NCBI RefSeq assembly: GCF_900182915.1
Contig: NZ_FXUG01000006.1
Location: 349,334 to 413,333 of the forward strand
DNA from: Neorhodopirellula lusitana
GTDB lineage: Bacteria; Planctomycetota; Planctomycetia; Pirellulales; Pirellulaceae
Length of the DNA: 64,000 nt
Direction of reading: 5' to 3'
The notes under the pieces were generated by a model. It was not told the DNA's origin. It ran no database searches and saw only the letters and a list, made by a program, of their open reading frames with translations. The position numbers were made by a program, and so were the translations under genes. This document shows positions 60,980-64,000 of this stretch, one piece after another (position 1 is the stretch's first letter; every line of letters begins with the position of its first letter).

Positions 60980-61508
60980 ACCGGGCGGAGGACGTGGGGC
61001 GGAGGACATAGGGCGGAGGACATATGGCGGTTCTTACGCTCAGCGGGAGCGTTATCTCGCTCGTGGAATTGGCTTGACAGGGTCGGTGCGTTGGACCGTC
61101 GGGGTGGCGAGTGTTGATTTGATTCGTTGCTTTCTTGCGACCGAGCGTCAAGTTCGCGATTGAAAGTTGTGCGCCGGGGCGTGCGATGCGCATAGTTTGA
61201 GGGGGGCGTCGTGGAAAAATGGGGGGGCGTGTCACGGTGATGTGAACCTTTGGCGTTCAATGCCTATCAATAGAAGCAAATTTGTGCGAACGTTTAGCGA
61301 GCGTGCTTGCGCGATGCGGATTGATTGATTGGTGTCCGTGACGCGTGGTTTGTTAAAGCTGAACTTGCGGTAGCGAGAATGGACGAGTGTTTGGGTTGGT
61401 CGCTGTGTAGGCCGAATGTTTTGACCCAATTCGCTAAACCGCGAACTTGAGTTTTCGCTGTGCGCAATCTTCGTCCTCCCAGCCTCGTAGCGCCGAAAAG
61501 GCAACTTC

Positions 61509-63386
61509 ATGAACAAGAACGATCCCTCCCAACTCGACCACGTTACCTACGGCGACGTTTCTACGATTACAGGCGGCGCGATCACAGATCTGGTGGAGAC
61601 CGATCGTTCGCACGCGAAACGGGGTGCACGGCTTCTCGCCGAAGCACTGGTTGCCGAGGGCGTCGACGTGGTTTTTGGTTATCCGGGAGGTGCCAACCTC
61701 GAAATCTTTGACGTGCTGCCTGAAGTCGGTATCGAGATTGTCCGTGTTGAACACGAACAGGGCGCCGCGCACGCTGCCCAAGGCTACGCTCGTGCGTCGG
61801 GGAAGGTCGGCGTCTGTCTCGCCACGTCAGGTCCCGGCGCGACTAACCTCGTGACGGGAATCGCGGACGCCAATTCCGACTCGGTTCCGATCGTCGCGAT
61901 CACGGGGAACGTGCCGACTCATTTGTTGGGCAAGAACGCGTTTCAAGAGGTCGACATCGTTGGCATCTGCAAACCGGTTACCAAGCGAGCGTATCTGGTC
62001 AAACGGGTTGCGGAGATTCCCGAAACCGTGCGTGAAGCCTTCGAGCTCGCTGGGGGACAGCGACCGGGGCCGGTGTTGATCGACATCCCCAAAGACATCC
62101 AGCAACACTATCCACGTAACCCCGAAGGTCGTTACGCGCCGCCGCGGATCCCGGCGGTCATCTCGGCGCCCGAACGTCCCGCCGGCGCGATCAATCCGGG
62201 GCAGTTGGATGAGTGTTGTCATCTGATTCGCGACGCGAGCAAACCGATTCTTTACATCGGCGGTGGCGTGGTGAGTTCGGACACCGGTCCGCAGTTGGTC
62301 GCTCTGGCGGAAAAGTTAGGCATCCCGGTGACGTCGACGGTCATGGGGCTCGGTGCGTTTCCGCCCAGCCATGAACTCGCTCTCGGTGTCTTGGGCATGC
62401 ACGGATCGAAGTTTGCCAACATGGCGATCAACGAAGCCGATCTCGTGGTGGCGATCGGTGTGCGTTTTGATGACCGCGTGACGGGCAAGGTCGACGAGTT
62501 TATCAAGCATGGGAAGATCGTTCACATCGATATCGATCGTCGTGAACTCAATAAGAACAAGCCTGTCACCTTGCCAGTCTGTGCCGACCTGAAACACGCG
62601 CTCACGCAGTTGCTCGAATCCGCGACGCCGGGAGACTACAGCGATTGGCGAGCGGAAGTTGCCGCCAACCGGGCTCGTTATCCTTTCACGGTTCCCGGAG
62701 GCAAGGAACTCAGCCCGCAGGCGACGATTCGCGCGATCTCGGAAGCGACCGAGGGACAGGCAATCGTTTCGCTCGGCGTCGGCCAGCACCAGATGTGGGC
62801 GATGCAACACTACCAGGTCGCGCGTTCACGTTCATTCTTGAGTTCCAGCGGGTTTGGCACCATGGGGTATGGTTTGCCGGCTGCGATTGGCGCGAAGGTG
62901 GGATGTCCTGATCGGACGGTGATTGATATCGACGGTGACGGTTCGCTGAACATGACTGTGCACGAACTCAGCACGTGCCATCGATACGGCATCGGCGTCA
63001 AAGTCGTTGTGATCAACAACCAATGGCTCGGGATGGTGAGGCAGTGGCAGGACATGATCTACGACGGGCATCGCAGCGGCACGGCGCTGGGCGATCCGAT
63101 GGCGGTCAAGCGTCCAGGGGAGGATGACATCTATCCCGACTTTCTCTCGATCGCGAAGGGATACCGCGTCAAAGCGGAGCGGGTCACGCGGGCTGCCGAT
63201 CTACCCGCGGCCATCGAACGCATGCTCGCTGATCCCAACGAGCCCTGCCTGTTGGATGTGATCGTGACGTTTGAAGAAAACGTGTATCCGATGATCCCTG
63301 CGGGTGGAACGTATCGAGACATCATCATGAGTTCGGAAGATCTGGCTCGGGGAGAAAGTAAAGCGGCTCAGGGGAGTAACGTTTGA
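61509..63386 (+). CDS. ilvB: Acetolactate synthase large subunit (ThDP-dependent)
   Basis: A 625-residue ThDP-dependent enzyme. The N-terminal domain has VVFGYPGGANLEIFDVL and VEHEQGAAHAAQGYARA, including the catalytic Glu of the HEQGA motif. The middle FAD/Rossmann domain has PILYIGGGVVSSDTGPQL and PVTSTVMGLGAFP. The C-terminal domain has IDGDGSLNMTVHELST (ThDP/Mg2+ GDGS motif) and NNQWLGMVRQWQ. The length agrees with biosynthetic AHAS large subunits plus a 40-residue N-terminal extension. The enzyme makes acetolactate or acetohydroxybutyrate for branched-chain amino acids. An ilvH/ilvN regulatory subunit is not adjacent, so it must be encoded elsewhere. AAAGG upstream of 61509 supports the start. 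Confidence 0.93.
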   Translation: MNKNDPSQLDHVTYGDVSTITGGAITDLVETDRSHAKRGARLLAEALVAEGVDVVFGYPGGANLEIFDVLPEVGIEIVRVEHEQGAAHAAQGYARASGKVGVCLATSGPGATNLVTGIADANSDSVPIVAITGNVPTHLLGKNAFQEVDIVGICKPVTKRAYLVKRVAEIPETVREAFELAGGQRPGPVLIDIPKDIQQHYPRNPEGRYAPPRIPAVISAPERPAGAINPGQLDECCHLIRDASKPILYIGGGVVSSDTGPQLVALAEKLGIPVTSTVMGLGAFPPSHELALGVLGMHGSKFANMAINEADLVVAIGVRFDDRVTGKVDEFIKHGKIVHIDIDRRELNKNKPVTLPVCADLKHALTQLLESATPGDYSDWRAEVAANRARYPFTVPGGKELSPQATIRAISEATEGQAIVSLGVGQHQMWAMQHYQVARSRSFLSSSGFGTMGYGLPAAIGAKVGCPDRTVIDIDGDGSLNMTVHELSTCHRYGIGVKVVVINNQWLGMVRQWQDMIYDGHRSGTALGDPMAVKRPGEDDIYPDFLSIAKGYRVKAERVTRAADLPAAIERMLADPNEPCLLDVIVTFEENVYPMIPAGGTYRDIIMSSEDLARGESKAAQGSNV

Positions 63387-63430
63387 GGGGTGGATTTGAG
63401 GTGTCTCGCTTCTCGCTTAGGCAGGAAAAG

Positions 63431-63511
63431 GTGTGCGGTACCGTTTCCGTTCCAGATGACAGAATCCCCGAGAAAGACAGTGCGTGATTCCTTAAACGGT
63501 ACTGAACACGA
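63431..63511. repeat. GTACCGTTTC palindromic element, copy 2
   Basis: GTGTGCGGTACCGTTTCCGT at the left and AAACGGTACTGAACACGAAT at the right, with the core GATGACAGAATCCCCGAGAA. Related copies at 60932 (partial) and 63781. Confidence 0.8.
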
Positions 63512-63546
63512 ATTGCACGAACTTAGTGAGCCGACGCCGCTAGCCG

Positions 63547-63689
63547 AATGGCACTTACTTCACCCTCCCTCGGGGAGGGTCGGCCCGCTTCGGGCCGGGG
63601 AGGGCGAGTCGAAAACCCGGTGTGTAGCCCTCCCCTCGCTTCGCTCGACCCTCCCAGGGGGAGGGTGAATTTATAAAGCAAGTGCCATT
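63547..63689. repeat. MITE-like element with 10-bp terminal inverted repeats
   Basis: Perfect 10-base termini AATGGCACTT and AAGTGCCATT, an inner CACCCTCCCTCGG...GGGGGAGGGTG pair, and a GC-rich core (CCCGCTTCGGGCCGGG; CCCCTCGCTTCGCTCGACC). It has no ORF. It lies between two copies of the GTACCGTTTC element, which also carries a GTGCCATTCGTG end in copy 3. Confidence 0.75.
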
Positions 63690-63780
63690 GGCCGTTAGTC
63701 TCGGGTTCGGCGTGTTGCTCTTTTTTCGCAAAGACGCTCGCGACTAGCGCCGTCGGCTCGATTCAAGAATCGCCTAAGTT

Positions 63781-63879
63781 CGTGCCATTCGTGTGCGGTA
63801 CCGTTTCCGTTTCGGATGACAGAATCCCAGAGAAAGACGGTGTGTGAATCCTGAAACGGTACGGGACACGAATGGCACG
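63781..63879. repeat. GTACCGTTTC palindromic element, copy 3 (complete)
   Basis: Nearly perfect 27-base terminal inverted repeats: CGTGCCATTCGTGTGCGGTA at the left and TACGGGACACGAATGGCACG at the right (about 25 of 27 positions pair). The core matches copy 2 (GATGACAGAATCCCAGAGAA). This is the longest and least degenerate copy. Confidence 0.85.
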
Positions 63880-64000
63880 GGCATAAGCCTAAGCTGCTGT
63901 GGCGTAACGGTTTCGGTTCGGATTTCGGCGGCAGGTCATCAGTCGGTAGTTCTTTCGCCGTCGCTTAAGTTCTCTTTTTTCTTGTCTTCCCGGACGGTTG

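Larger units (their letters stand above)
60444..61508. other. Noncoding stretch with several palindromes
   Basis: About 1.06 kb between the hypothetical gene and ilvB. ORFs here (for example 60528-60905) show no homology or ribosome-binding site. It contains an inverted repeat (60779-60917), a GTGCG...CCGTTTC element (60932-60979) and a short run of 14-base repeats (GGGCGGAGGACATA, about 60981-61022). The ilvB promoter is expected in the last 200 bases; no attenuator-like leader peptide was noticed. Confidence 0.5.
63387..64000. other. Repeat-rich noncoding end of the window
   Basis: Contains three related palindromic elements (63431-63511, 63547-63689, 63781-63879). No gene is supported. 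The right edge (from about 63880) shows no ORF start that I could trust. Confidence 0.6.

Overview
The window looks like the chromosome of a marine planctomycete close to Rhodopirellula (Pirellulaceae). I base this on gene content read from the translations: RIO kinase, tetratricopeptide (TPR) proteins, PQQ-type propellers with EF hands, sialate O-acetylesterase, small membrane proteins with the family-typical RFSLRAL start, and GC-rich palindromic repeats between genes. No database search was possible, so the taxon is an inference. I see no rRNA, tRNA, CRISPR array or prophage.

Layout. (1) 1-6.5 kb: a respiratory module, with a multihaem cytochrome c (5' end outside the window), a Tat-exported Fe-S protein and an NrfD-type membrane subunit. 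It faces a minus-strand group of a YwiC-like protein, a HemY-type porphyrinogen oxidase and a radical SAM/SPASM protein. (2) 6.6-26 kb: mixed housekeeping and accessory genes. These include a PhyH-cupin fusion coupled to a GT4 glycosyltransferase, CHAD, RIO kinase, a hotdog-methyltransferase fusion, arylamine N-acetyltransferase, sialate O-acetylesterase, small membrane proteins and two consecutive RlaP-type nucleotidyltransferases. (3) 26-45.6 kb: a complete Tad/Flp pilus locus on the minus strand. It is split in two by a metal-homeostasis block (Fur/Zur-like regulator, COG0523 GTPase, MerC protein). The main arm runs flp, cpaA, a His-rich protein, tadE, cpaB, a tadG-like ORF, cpaE, tadA, tadB, tadC, DUF192, nicO. 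The secretin and two lipoproteins form the second arm.

(4) The main Tad arm is invaded by REP-like palindromes and an intact REP-associated tyrosine transposase (RAYT). The transposase lies antisense inside a tadG-like reading frame that stays open for 830 codons and starts with the same ATGA overlap as its neighbours. (5) 46-60 kb: two secreted PQQ-like propellers, a wrecked ferredoxin gene, an ADP-ribosylglycohydrolase coupled to a KptA-type RNA 2'-phosphotransferase, and a macrodomain / CX5R phosphatase / metallophosphoesterase operon. The rest is hypothetical membrane proteins. (6) 61.5-63.4 kb: acetolactate synthase large subunit, then repeat-rich noncoding DNA to the end.

The two observations I would check first are the RAYT/REP invasion of the tadG-like gene and the cluster of enzymes acting on ADP-ribose and RNA 2'-phosphate (KptA, ARH, macrodomain, phosphatases, plus the RlaP pair 24 kb away).
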